A stretch of 64,000 nt of DNA, from NCBI GenBank assembly GCA_963082975.1, contig OY720345.1, forward strand, positions 15,588,491 to 15,652,490, given 5' to 3'. The stretch comes from Labia minor. Its lineage: Eukaryota > Arthropoda > Insecta > Dermaptera > Spongiphoridae. Below are positions 23,411 to 48,000 of this stretch, in pieces (position 1 is the stretch's first letter; the number at the start of each line of letters is the position of its first letter). The position numbers and the translations under genes were made by a program. Below the pieces are notes generated by a model that had not been told where the DNA came from, made no database searches, and was given only the letters and a program-made list of their open reading frames with translations.

Positions 23411-26030
23411 ATGTGAGTATTTATGAAATTATTACAAATAATTTTTAAATAAATTGTTTGAATAGTAATTGTAATGATGATGATTTTCCATAATTATATT
23501 TATCATTAATTCTGTTTAAAAGGAGAAATTTATTCTTCCTACATTTTCCTGGGTATAGGTATGAGAGGTAATAGTGTTTTAATTTACAGAGATAATACTT
23601 AAAACTATGTTTACAACATATATTGTTAAAATAGGTTGTTTACATTGTTATAACTTCAATCACGTTCTTCTTTCCAATTCCTGAAGAAATATGAAATGTT
23701 CTTGAGAATTGTTATTCAGAAAATTGAAAATTCAGAAATTGTAATGATGACAAAAAATTATATAGTGGAAATAAAAAAAAAACATTAGAAATACAACTAT
23801 AATTAAAGATGGAGGCAAAAAATGTACAAAAATTGAATACAAAATCAAAAGAAAATTTATTTATTTTAATAGGAACAAAAATTAAATCATTTCAAATATG
23901 TTTAAGTGATCCGTTAATAGCAACCTTGCTTATATATATCAATTTAAGTTTGTTTTTTTAATAAAATGCGTAAATAAATAAAAATAGAGTTTATTTAATC
24001 GTATGTAATTTAGTATTGACTAAAATGTTTTTTTATCTCTAATAATGTTTTAATTGCAATAGAAATTTCGCTAAATAATAAATAACACAATAAAAAAAAA
24101 TATTCAAAGACAGATTCAACAAGTTTATTAATAATAATAATAATAATTATAATATACATTTAAAAGATCATATGGCAGACAATTATAAAAAGAATATTTC
24201 TTAATTATTATGTAATTATTTATATAATAATAAAAAAAATGTATATTGTAATATTAATAACAATATAATATATATAAAATCATAAATGGAATGATTCATA
24301 TTTGAGAGTTAATTAATATAATAATTTATATAAATTTATATAATATATACATTAAAAATATCAATAAATTATAAAAATTAAATTTATAATTTATTGTATT
24401 TGTCAACAAAATTTTAAATATAAACATGAAAGAAATAATTAACTGTAACTAATAATACAAAAATTATTTAAATGTTTTTTTCAGGTTGAAATTGGAATTT
24501 AAAATATAAACACTAAATATATATAATAATAATAATAATAATTAATAATAATATATTTGGGACTCTCTTTTTGTTATAGTTATTGATAAATATAGTTTAT
24601 TATATTATTTTAGATGTTTATATATAAATATAATAATGAATATAAAAAAATTAATTGCAAAATATATTGCATATAAATATGAAGAGGTGTGGGATAAAAT
24701 TACATTTATCATATAAGAAATAAAATCTAGATTTTTTTTTTATAAATTTAATGATAATAATTCAAATTATGTATCAAATATGCTTTAAAAAAATTAATGA
24801 TAAAGTTAATTTTATACTACACCAACTCATATATAATGTGGATTTTAAATGTTACATAAAATAAAATATTCATTAACATTTCAACATTTTTTTGTTTTGA
24901 AATATTTATCTTTTACAGGAATACATACATTATTATTATTATTTATAATGAAATTTTAGATTACATACATGTTATAAAATTTGAAATTAGTATAAATTAT
25001 TAAAATTTAAGAAATCAAGATCAAGATAAATACGAGATTTCATCTATTAAAAAAGGTAACCCGAAAAAAACATTTTTATTAATTTAGGAATAAAATAGCA
25101 CAAATGAAATACAATAGAAAATTTTTTTTTAGGATTCTTATTTATATAAATATAATAAATATATAACAAATTAATGTGTACTAGATTCTTTTTTCTTTTT
25201 ATCAAGCAAACGTAAAATATTTATTTAATTAGCATACTGTTCAAACATCATATTTTTTTATACAAATACAAGTGACTAGAAAATGGATTAGAAATTAATT
25301 TTAAAAGCCTATTTTTCTCTACAGGGCTTTTAATTCATTTTATATATATATATGTAGGTATTTAAGTAGTGAGTCTTATAATTTTTATTTTATCAGAAAT
25401 AATAAATTATTATCAATTTTAAAAATTAAATATTAAGTTTCTTCATATCTTTTAATACCTTTTTATTTAATATATTTCAATAAAATTATTGCTTAGGTCT
25501 TTTATTGATATTTTTTGTTTTTATATTTTTTAATATTTTAATTATAGAGAAGAGATTCATTTTAAAATAAATAATAAAACTTATTTGAAAAAGAATGATT
25601 AAAAAGGAGGCACTCGGTTTATACATTTAAATATAATACATATAGCGTTCAATAAATAACTACATTCTTTTTTTTAATATAAATACAAATGGTAAATTTT
25701 TAGTCTTTTTTTTGTAAATATATATTATATATGCATTTATTTATAAATAAAGATCTTTTAAAAATGATGGTTTAATATTATATATAAATATAAATTAGAG
25801 AGAAGTGTAGCATGAAAAAAGTTCAAATAGTGTATATTTAATATTAGTTTACTTTATGTTTTACCAATGCTCTCCTCCCATTTAATTTTTTTAATATATT
25901 TTAAAGAAAAATAAGCTGAATTTCTAAAACACTATTAGGAATTTAAATTTGTTTAAGTTGGTTTTATCATAATAACAAAAAACATGATATTATATAAAGA
26001 TTTTGTTAATAAATTAACAAATTTTAAACA
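23411..26030. other. AT-rich desert downstream of USP32
   Basis: No GC-richer island, splice-flanked frame or defined repeat. The right part may be USP32 3' untranslated region. Confidence 0.5.
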
Positions 26031-26031
26031 A

Positions 26032-26095
26032 AAAAAATAAATCAATATAATATATTTACATATATATATATATATATTATATTGATTTATTTTTT
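26032..26095. repeat. Perfect AT-only palindrome
   Basis: Arms of 24 bp (AAAAAATAAATCAATATAAT.. and its exact complement) flank a short TA-rich loop. It sits about 230 bp beyond the USP32 stop codon, possibly inside the 3' untranslated region. Could be a small MITE relic or a cruciform-prone site. Confidence 0.75.
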
Positions 26096-26323
26096 AAAAG
26101 TTAAAATGACAAAATAAAATTAATACAAGGCCAATATGGATCAAATAGAAAAAAGAAAAAATATAATTTCAATTAATAGTTATAAATAAGAAATTCTAAT
26201 AGGACTAAACTAGAAAATTATTTAATTTTGATTAAAATAGTTAAATTAAAAATAGTAATCAGTTAATCTTATTTCTGGGGGAAAAAATATAAAGAAACTA
26301 ACAGAATTGATAGTGATAAATTT

Positions 26324-37356
<11,033 letters not shown>

Positions 37357-37976
37357 GTTAGATTAAATGATAGAGTTTATAAAGAATTGTTTAATATATG
37401 TCTCCAATTATTATTTAATTGTATAATATATGGAAGTCATTATAATCTACATTGACCTGCTATTGAGCACCATTTGACCACATTTGACGTTATAATGAAG
37501 TTTAACACTTCTCATGTTAGCTTTCCATTGAGACAAGACATGTGATGTTAAAAGTACATCAAATTTCTAAAAAAAAAATTAAAGATAACATCATATACAA
37601 TAAAGATAATATCATATACAATTTTATATTATAAATAAAATTAAATATTAAATATAAAAATATATGATAAAATCAAATTCGAATATGCTTAAATCTCTCT
37701 TAATATATATATATATTTAACTTATAAAATGGTATTCCTGATTTTCCTGAATAAAATATTCAATTAATGAAGCATCTGCGACCTGTCTGTGATGCAAACT
37801 AAATTAAATAAATAAATTATAACCTCTTTAGAAAATATAAGTTATTTAAGTAATAAAAGAATAATGTAACACCTTATATTTAAGAAATATCTTTTTATAA
37901 CTCATTAAAACAATTATATTTTCAAAATATTTTAGATTTCATTTAATTTCCACTGATATTTATTTAAATTCTTAAT
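37357..37976. promoter_or_regulatory. Divergent intergenic region, likely shared promoter of USP32 and CD2BP2
   Basis: The two start codons face away from each other 620 bp apart, so both promoters must lie here or overlap the first exons. The middle has a repeated TTTGACCACATTTGACG at about 37471-37487, GC-richer than its surroundings. No TATA box can be told from the AT-rich background. Confidence 0.55.
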
Positions 37977-40130
37977 ATGATGGCTGAAGATATTGTTAAA
38001 AAACATTCTCTTGATTCTGATGAAGAGGATGAAGCTCAAGTGATAAAAGACAGGTTTATTAGTTTTCCTATATAGTTCAAATTGATATCTATCTATATCT
38101 ATATATATTATATTATATTAATATATTCATTTAAAATTTAGATATCAAGTACTTCGTGAAGCAGATATAGAAGGGCAGGAGGATGAAACAGATGCATCGA
38201 TATTAGCTGCAGGTGGGGAATCTTATATTACACCATTTAATCTTAAAGAAGAATTGGAGGAAGGTCATTTTGATACACAAGGCAATTATCATTGGAAAAA
38301 AGAACCTGAAATTCGTGATTCCTGGTTAGATAATATTGATTGGATGGAGGTATATTATTTTAATTTTTATAATCAAATTTAAATTAATAAACATAATTAA
38401 TTTATGTTTTTTAATAGTTATGTACTTTGTAATGTCACATTAAAACAAAAATCGGTTATTTTACAACAATTGTTATGACTATTAAATGTATAGCATCAAT
38501 TATTAAATATTCAGTGAAATGAATATATCCCATTGAGAAATTAAATAATATTTTTGTGTGATTTTTTTTTAACTGGATTCCCAAATAAAGCAAAACAAGA
38601 CAGATTTCTTTAATATTGTTTATATTATAACTAATGGCAATTTGACTGTCAGCCCTGAAAACAGTATAAAAATAATAAAAAAAAAATATGAATCTTTTTT
38701 TTATTATCAATATTATTATACTAATGGACCTATGATCTTTATCTATTTTTCATTCCATTTTCAATTCTGACTCTTTCCTAGTTTTTTCAGAATATTCTGA
38801 TTATCCTCTGTGGATCTTTTTACGTTCTTCAATCCACTTCATACCGGCTTTTTTTTACACGCCACTCTGGTAGGACCTTTCCTCACTCAATCTTCTCTTC
38901 TATTAGACCATAAAAATCGATTGAGATCTTAGATTTTGTTCTACGTTGTTTCTCCAGAGCTAACGATATTTTGGGTCTCTCAGATTCCGAATGATCGGTT
39001 GACGATTGCAGACGAGTGAATTGGTTCTTCTCATGGTTTTTTATTTGTTCTAACATACTCCCCCATGTGCAGGTTTATATTTTTATATATTTTTTAATAT
39101 AATTTATTATTTATTCTAGATTCGGAAAAACGAAAAAGGAAAAAATGAAGATCAATCAAGTGATGTTAGTAGTGAACTAGAAACACCATTTGATCCAACA
39201 ATTGTTTGTCAAAAAATGCTTAATTTAATGAAACCAAAAGAATCTGTTGCACAAGCGTTAAGACGATTGGGTAAGACATTTTTAAACTATCTATATATTA
39301 TTAGTTAAAAATAGATACAAATATGTCATTTGTAAAAATTCATTTAAAAAAAAAAACTGTTTAAATATTTTCAAATAATAAAAATACAAAACTATTATTC
39401 TTTTAAATAATTTTATTTATTTTTGTTTTCCTCATTTTAAGGGGGTAAAGGTAGTGTTTCTGCTTCACAACGATGGAAAAATAAACGTAAACATTCACAA
39501 AACAAGTCCTCTGAAGAGGAAGCAAATATTAAAGGAGATTTAGATAAAATGGTGGAATTAACTGGATTTGCAAATGAATTACTTACTAGATCAGGAAATA
39601 TGGATGTGTATCAACAAAAATATGAAGATTTACAATCAATTATTAATAAGGTTTTTATTTTGATTTCATTTTATTATTGTTAAAAACATTAAAAGGTCTA
39701 AAATTATTGCTTAAGGGAGGTTTAGTATCAACAAATTAAAAAAATTTATAAGAATATAAATATATATAAAAGCTAAATAGTAAACATTTATTTCTTTATT
39801 TTTTAGGCTAAGAAGAGACCATTGGCTAAAGCAGAATTAAATATGTATGATGATGATTTTGATGAGCAAGAAACAAAAAGATTGAAAGAATCAAAATTAG
39901 ATGAAACGGCAGCTACAACATCAAATGAAGAGAATAATGAAGTTCGTTGGTTTTATAAGTTAACAAATACAGACGATGCTGAGTTACACGGTCCGCATTC
40001 AAGTGAAGAAATGCAAAAATGGTCTACAGATGGGACATTTCCATCTGATAAGGGTGTATGGGTTCGAAAATCGGGTCAAGATGGGCCCTTTTATGCTAGC
40101 CGAAGAGTAGACTTTGAGCTCTATATTTAA
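37977..40130 (+). CDS. CD2BP2: CD2 antigen cytoplasmic tail-binding protein 2 homologue (U5 snRNP 52K, GYF domain)
   Basis: Spliceosome assembly factor of the U5 snRNP/tri-snRNP pathway in other eukaryotes (family knowledge). Exons 37977-38053, 38142-38349, 39120-39270, 39442-39650 and 39807-40130 join to 322 residues with conserved blocks KHSLDSDEED, ITPFNLKEELEEGHFD, GNYHW, IRDSWLDNIDW and ESVAQALRRLG, then a C-terminal GYF domain from about 261. Trp263, Met284 and Trp287 of the GYF signature are kept, but GPF reads GPH (277-279) and GYF reads GTF (291-293). Two in-frame ATGs start the gene; the first is used here. Intron 2 contains a Copia-type LTR. Divergent from USP32. Confidence 0.96.
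38471..39070 (-). mobile_element. Copia-type LTR with polypurine tract, in CD2BP2 intron 2
   Basis: On the minus strand a purine tract ATGGGGGAGTA is followed by TGTTAGAACAAATAAAAAAC, the start of an LTR that runs about 585 bp to a likely end CATAACA. Ty1/Copia family by this junction. Only a stub of internal sequence and one LTR remain; no genes. Antisense to the host gene. Target duplication is not evident, consistent with a truncated copy. Confidence 0.55.
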
Positions 40131-41040
40131 TCCCCTCCATCCTTCGACACATCCATTATATATATATATATATATATATATAATATGTATATATAATGCT
40201 TATAATAATATAAAAAAAAATAAAAACAATTGTTAACATATATAAATATTTTTTATATTTTATTTTCATTATTCTGAATTTTAATTCTAATTTCGATAGA
40301 AAACAATAAATTATTTAAAAAATATTATAATAATAAATACTATTAATTTTTAATATTTATTTCAATAAAAGTTAAAATGTAATTAAATAAAAACCAAAAT
40401 GAAATTGAAGTATATATCCAATAAAAAAATATTGTTAAATTGCATTTGATTTGTATTATTTTTATTTTATAATAAAAGTACAAATAATAATGAAAAAATA
40501 CTTATTTGTTTCTTTTAAAAATAATATCTAAGAGGAATAAGGAAAATAAATATATTTATTTAATTTAAAAATATAATATATAAAATAGAAAATTTTCTTT
40601 ATACCTGTAATTTTATTTGTTTAAATATTTCAATGTTTTTATTAATATAATTATTTATTTTATTTTAAATAAATAAATCTATTTGTCCCTGTCAACATAT
40701 TTAAGCATGATGATGTGATCAAGTTCCAATTTTTAGAAAATTGCTAAAATAAATATGACCCATAAAATAATGTAATATAACGAAGCGGGATATCCAAATG
40801 AAATAAAAGTGTTTCTTAAATAATCACTAAAATTTTATATTTTTAAATTTTGTTAAAATATAAAATTTACTTTATTTTTGAGTCTTTTTTTAAATCTTAT
40901 ATATTTTTATATGATTATTTTTCAATTTTGAATTTGACAATATATATATATATATATATTCTTTTTTTTTCTTTCATTAAATTTAAACTTTTCTTGAAAA
41001 TATAAGTATACTAAAAAATAAAAACAAAAGAATCTAAACA
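40131..41040. other. CD2BP2 3' flank, AT-rich
   Basis: (TA)n directly after the stop codon (40157-40182), AATAAA-like signals are frequent by composition and cannot be singled out. No gene is supported. Confidence 0.5.
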
Positions 41041-41690
41041 TTATAGATCCTTAACTCCCAACCTTAGCTCTTAAATTCAAGATCTATGAGATCACCTCAT
41101 CAAGAGAGGCGTCGCTATAACAATAATAAAATCATCCATAATCTAAATACGGATCACACTACTTGCATCAAGTCTAACTTAGAAATATCAAAACCAATTA
41201 ATATATGTAGAGAGGTAAGACAAGGATACTACTTCTTTAACATGATAATATAATGAACATAATAATCGAATAACTTGGTTTTAAATTGGGGATCAATGTT
41301 GATCAGTGGAATGCTATGCCAATTACTTTGTGTGAGTGACTTCCAACGTCTCATAGACAACATCTCAAATAACGTTACTCTGCTTAAATGCACTTAAATC
41401 TCCACTAACCAAATGCATGGACATTGCGAAGACATCTCTGAAGTGTAGTTTGAGCATTAATATGAGCCCAAAAAACAAGCTACAAGCTTTAACTAAGTGG
41501 GAGTACAAATTACTAGCAAACGTCACTTTAGGAAGGAAGTAAAATTTAAGAAGCAAAAGTTTTCGGATGCTTGCACAATCTGAAAGGAAGAAACCATTTG
41601 AAAAGAGATTCTTTCCCGACGATTAATAATTGAAAGAATAGATCAAAGAGAAAATGAAGGAGATTTTAATTAAGAAGAAACGTAAAAACA
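41040..41690 (+). mobile_element. Decayed LINE reverse-transcriptase fragment (R2/NeSL-like)
   Basis: The plus strand, in shifting frames, shows SNLEISKPINICREVRQG, which matches the conserved RT block ending in RGVRQG, then a GDQC..AMPI-like stretch where the AYADD catalytic block would be, then KCMDIAKTSLKC and SPKNKLQALTKWEYKLL. Multiple stops and shifts show long decay. The order and spacing suit an endonuclease-type LINE of the R2 broad group, different from the family at 35 and 62 kb. Confidence 0.5.
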
Positions 41691-43948
41691 CATTTACTTT
41701 AAATTTCAGAATAACCTTATAAAAAGCAATCGACTTTTATAAGTCATATAAACTATAATTAAACTTAAAAAATATACAACTTAATGCCAACTTGATATTT
41801 GGGATATATATATCTTCTATACTAAATAAATAATTTTTGAATAAATAATAATTAATTATTTAAAAATAATTTTTTGGATTTCAATTATATGAGTAATTTA
41901 GATATGAAAATACAAGTAATAGTGAAGAAAAAACTGGTTTGCATATTTACATATATCTACATTAAAATTAATTAGTAATATATTTCATGTAATGTCTCTC
42001 TGATTAAAAGGAATAAGCTGAACTGCATAATTGGATTGCGTTCAACTTGAAATAAAGAAACATTGTTCAATAGGAATAGACGTGATTTAAGGTCAAACAT
42101 AATGAAAAAAGAAGTTAAACGTGCATCCCTATTACATATGTGTTGATTAAATTACAAATAAAAATATATTTATATATATATATTATATTATATTTATATT
42201 TTTAATAACAATTTATAAATTATACAACAGATGTACATAATTTTACAATATATATAATGTAATATTTGAAGTAATTTTGAGATAATTTTTATAAATTCAA
42301 AAAAATATAATTTTTTTTGAATATTTAAAAATTATCTCAATAAGACCTCATTTATTAAATAAAATTATTTAGACAAATATTCATTTATGACAAAAATGTT
42401 TTTCTTACTAGTTCAAAATTCATGGGCTATAAAAAATCACAAAAAAAAATAAATGAAATATTTCATTATATACTATTAAGTATTTATGTTGATTATATAT
42501 ATCACTATAATATAAAAAACCTAAGATTTTCTAAAGATTTTATAAGTATTATTTTCTAAATATCAATTCTAAAATGATATTTAATAAAAATAATTAAAAA
42601 ATAAGATATTTTATTAAAATTAACAAATGCTAAATTTATTTAAAATTGTATTATATCAAAGTTTGGCTAGTTTAATTATATAATTTATAGATAGATGCAT
42701 GATATATATTACAATTATCTAAAATGTTGCTTTAAAATATAGTTTGTACATAGGTATTTATTTTAAAAATTGATTAACATTTATTTTTCTCAAAATTATT
42801 AAATCGTCAAAATTAAATAAAAAATATAAAATTTAGTGTAATATCAAAGTTACTTAAATACTTTTTGTTGGTATAAATAATTTATAAAAAAACAGTTATA
42901 AGAATTAGAAATTATTTTTATATCTCAAGTTATTTATTTTATATTTAGAATTAAATAAACAAAACTAAATTTATTATTATTATATATAATATTCATTTTT
43001 TAAGTTTTTTAAATTATGAAAAAAATAAATATTTTATATAGCCCATGAAATGAACTTGTTTTATAAAATCACATAGTGTGAATTAAATTTAAAAGCTGCG
43101 TGCTTATTTTTTCATATCACAGGCAAAAATTATTTAATAAATTCAATTTATTTTTTTAAGCATATACTTTCTTCCATTAATTTATCAATTAAACGAATAT
43201 TAATCTATAAATTATCACATTTATTTTTAAATTAAATTTTTTTTCATAAATAAAACAATCCTCAATACATACAATACAACCAGATATATTTAAATAAAGA
43301 AGAAAATGATAAGATTTATTTCCCAAGATTATTATTTTAACTTATGAAAAAGTTTGTGAACACCAAATAAAATCGGCTAATTAACGTAAAATTAAATTTA
43401 GAAATTAAGCTTATTAGCTAACAATCTGTGTCCAAATATAATCATAAGACCTTTTAGATTATCATTTCAAAATTTTATAAATGTTTAACAATAATTCATT
43501 AAAGAAAATGTGTAAAAAATAGACTTAAAATTAAAATAAAATTGAAAATAAACCCTATATGTTCTTTTCATTATATTTTCATAAAAAAGTTTAAAAAAAG
43601 ATTTACAATATAGAAAATATAATTTTGATAATTTTAATTAATTCTTTTTTTTTAATTTTATTAAAAAAAACTAATAAAACATAATTAAAAGACATTATTT
43701 GTATAAATTAATACCAAACTGAACATATATAAAGTTGATTAGCAAATTTTATTTTATATATATCTATATATATAATATAAAGCTTATAAATTCCTTAATC
43801 CCTATAAAAAAGATGAGCCCAGTGGAAATGTTTTGAAATGTATTTTTTAATTAAAACATTTGAAATTTAATCTATTTACTTTTAAATTTCTTAGGCATAT
43901 ATTTTTCAGTCTTTAAATTTATAATGTAAAATTTAAATTTGTTAATAT
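41691..43948. other. AT-rich desert, TMF1 3' flank
   Basis: No frame, repeat or RNA gene could be supported. Confidence 0.5.
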
Positions 43949-45013
43949 TTAATTAGGGGATTCTTTTTTTAATAGTTGGTCAATCTACAAATAAATTGAA
44001 TATTTATTTTATTTTAATTTAATCCATTTAATCTTTAAATAAATATATAAAAATACTAACCTGTGTTTTATACATTTCCTTTACATCCTGTAAATCGAGT
44101 TGTAATTCTTGTGTTTCTTCTACTTTTTCGCCATACATTTGTAATAATGCATTATATTTTGTTTGTAAATCATCATATTGACATTTTAATTTGTCAGAGT
44201 CATTTAATCTTGTTTCTTGGTCTTCTACTTTTGTAGTCAATTGTGATAATTCATTAGTAAGAATCGTTCTTTCATTATCTCTTCGTGATAATTCCCATTG
44301 AAGTTGTTGTACTTCTCCTATTATATATAAAAATATTTTAATCATTTCTTTTCTTAGTGAAAATAAATGATAATTAAAAAATAACTCAAAAATATTCTCT
44401 ACTACCTAATATCTAAAAAAATTTTCATGTAATAATATAATCAATATCAAATATATGTACTAGGGCAGCGGTGGGGGAACCGGGGTAAATTACCCCAAAT
44501 GGGGTAAAAATGAAACTTTTGTGTGTAAAAAGTATATATTTTTAATTTGCTATTTTATAAACCTCTTAGTATTTTTACAAATTAAATTTTTAGTTATTGT
44601 TTTCTTTTCAAAATTATCATGGGGGGGGCTATAATAGGAAAGATGCTAAAAAGAGGCGATTTCGTTTGTTTTTTTTTTGCTCTTCACCATGGGGTAATAT
44701 CAACTTACACAAAAATATTTTGGGGTAATGATTAAAAAAGTTCCCCTGCCGATGTATTAGGGAGTATTTAACTTAAATTATTCATTATTAAAATATGGTA
44801 TAAATAAGTTTTTTTTATAATAGAGTAATTATATTAATTAAATAAATACCGTCTCTTTGTTTAAGTTGGGATTGCAGTCCCTCTAAAAGTGTAGTTGTAT
44901 TGCCACCCCTTAAACTTTCATAAACATTCCCATATCTTCCAGATGTAGATGTACATTCAAACGCTTCATCCTGAAACTTTTATTAATAATATAGACATTA
45001 AATTTATTCCTTC

Positions 45014-45053
<40 letters not shown>

Positions 45054-48000
45054 AACACCTGAGGCCATATATTGCTAGCTATTGATTCAGATAAAGATGC
45101 CCTGCCAAAACTAAGTGTTGGTGATGATCTTGTTGATGCTGTATTTGAATGTCGTTCTGCTTTATCTGAACCTTCTCTATCTTTAAGTTGTTCCTTAAAT
45201 AACATAAAAAATATTTAATGTCAAAACTATATTATTATTTGCAATATTGCAGTTACATTTTTCGTAAACGTAAGTATTAGTTAAAACATTTTATAATATG
45301 TTATGTAAACTAAGATTAAACTTAAATAAACCTAATAAAAATAATTTTTAATTAAATAGTGCCTTTCGTTAATTCTATTAATTTCATATTATTTAATTAA
45401 TATTATTAATATTATATGGTAATTTATTTTACCTGTAATAATGAAGATTTACGTTTTTCTGCGTCTACTGCAGATCTTTCAATGGCTAATTGTTGTTCTA
45501 AAGTAACACTTTCTTTTTTAATTTGCTGGATATTTTCTTCAAAATGACTTCTCTCTACTTCTATATCTTTTAGTAATCTAAAAAAAAAGTATTATTATAT
45601 TATCAAATTAAAATTATATAATTAAAAATGAATTATACTCACTTATGATAATTTTTATTTAATTCATCATGATTAGTTTTTAATATAAACAATTCTTTTT
45701 TTAATAGTTCAGTCTCTTGTATTTGTGCTGAAATTTTAGTTTCAAGTGTTGTGTTTTGTGAACGAAGACTAAATACTTGCTCTCGAGATGATCTTTCTTG
45801 ATCAATTAATATTGACATTTTTGCTTGTGTGTCGGCTAAAAACAATTATATTACAAAGAATTTGTTATTAAAACTTCAAGATAGATAAAAATAATTAATA
45901 AATAAATATAAGGAATATAATTTAAGATTAAATATTTTTGGAGTGGTGAGTTGTTGTTTGACATATATTTATTTATTTCAATAATATTTATTAATTTACC
46001 TAATGTATTAGACAAATTACGTTCTTGTTTCTCCCAGGAGACCTTTTGTGCATTTGTTGTCGCTTGAAGTGATTCCAATTGTTTAATTAATGGCCGTGTT
46101 GCACTTGACACTGAATTAGCTAATTGTTCATTTCGTGTTTCTGCTTGTTCAATTCTTCTTAATAAATCACTACATTCTTTTTTTAAGTTTGTTTCCCGAC
46201 TTAAAAAATAACATAATAAATCAATTTAAATTCTAGAATATACTTATATATTTCACCCACATTCCTTTGTGATTTTAGTTCTTAAAAATAAAAAAATGTG
46301 ATAATAATGAATGAGTTCTTACGTTGAATGTTCTTCTTCTGCTTGTCGTAAATGTATTCTTAAATCTTCTAATTGGATATTAAGTATTTTTTTTTCTTCT
46401 TTGGCGTTATTTTTAGCAGTTTCTAAAGCTGCTAATAATTCTTGTTTGGCTGTTAATTCAGCAGTGTGCGTTGCTGATTGTAATTCTTTTTCTTTGGTAG
46501 CAATTTCTTTTCTTTTTTCAGTCAATTCCCTAGAAAAAAATCATTTGATTAATTATGAGTTGAAATACAAATTTTCAATTAAATTTACAATAATATAAAA
46601 GGTTAATTGGACATTATTTCTTCTAAACATCAACAATAAAAAAAAAGTTATAAAGAAAATTTTTATACCCATCCTCAAATCTTAGAAATATAGGAATAGA
46701 TAATTTTAAATATATTATAATTACTTTTCTTTAGTTTCTAAAGAATTTTTAAGAACTTCCATTTTTTTATTAGCTTCTTCCAATTGTTTATGATTTATTT
46801 TTAATTCTTTTTCAATTTTTTTATTTTTAGCGGTAAGTTGATGTACAGCTTCGATTTGTTTAAGTTCCACTTCTTCTTTAGCCGATAATGACCGTTTTAA
46901 TCTTTCAACTTCACGACTTAATTCTTCAACTTGTTCACTAAAAAAGAAAACATAAAAGAATATATATTTATTTATTATCCTAACATATTTTGACATATAT
47001 TTTACTTTTTTATTACAAGATAAACAACGTAATTGGAGATTAGTTAAAGGTGATAAATTAATTCAAAATATTCAAAATAAAAAAAAAAAATGAACACGAT
47101 ATTTATCTAAACGTAGTTACATATTCAAATGATGTGTATTTTTAAATAAATGAAATTAATGATTTTTAAAGAAAATTATTAACCTTTTATTTTTTATTAG
47201 ATTATCGTTATCTTTTTCTTTTGTCCGTAATTTTTTTATTATGGTTGAATGATGCAATTGTTGTTTAGATAATTTTTCACCTTCGTCACGTAATTCTTTA
47301 ATTATTTCATCTTTTTCTTTTATCAATGATTCCATTTCGCTTAAAGATAAACGAGATGCTGCCTCTGCTTTTGCATGCTAAAATAAATTAATATAATTAA
47401 AAAGATTAATAACAAGTAAGTCTTATTAGAATTTTTTTTATAAATAATTAGTACATCTAATTGTTTTCGCAATGTTTCTTTTTCTCGGATAGCTTGTTGA
47501 AATTTCTTTTCAAGTGATGAATATCGTTGTGTGAATTCTTCTGTAATTTGATTGATATCATGTGTTTCTGCTGCTCTTGAATGTAATGTCGTGTCTAATT
47601 GACTAAAAATTAAATAAATATATATATAATATATTATATTAAAACATCAGAAGGGTAGTTGCAAGATTATTATATTTTTAAAATAACTCTTAGTTAACTA
47701 ATACTGTAGGCGACAGTTGTGAATTTTGTTTTCAACTAGTATCTTTATTAGGAAATCATTAAAAATATTATAAATAAAGAATTCTTATCAGTATTTCATT
47801 AATATTTGTTTACTTGAAAATTGTGAAAAAAGAAGAAAATTATTTACCAAAATCGTGAAGGAGGGGGAGAAAAGGAGATTTGATAGAAAAACTGTTAATT
47901 CAAAAATTGGTTAGGAAGAGATAGGTATAATATAATTAGTTCAAGATGTTCAGGGCATTCAGGACAGACACATATATATATATACCTTTTTAATTCTGTA

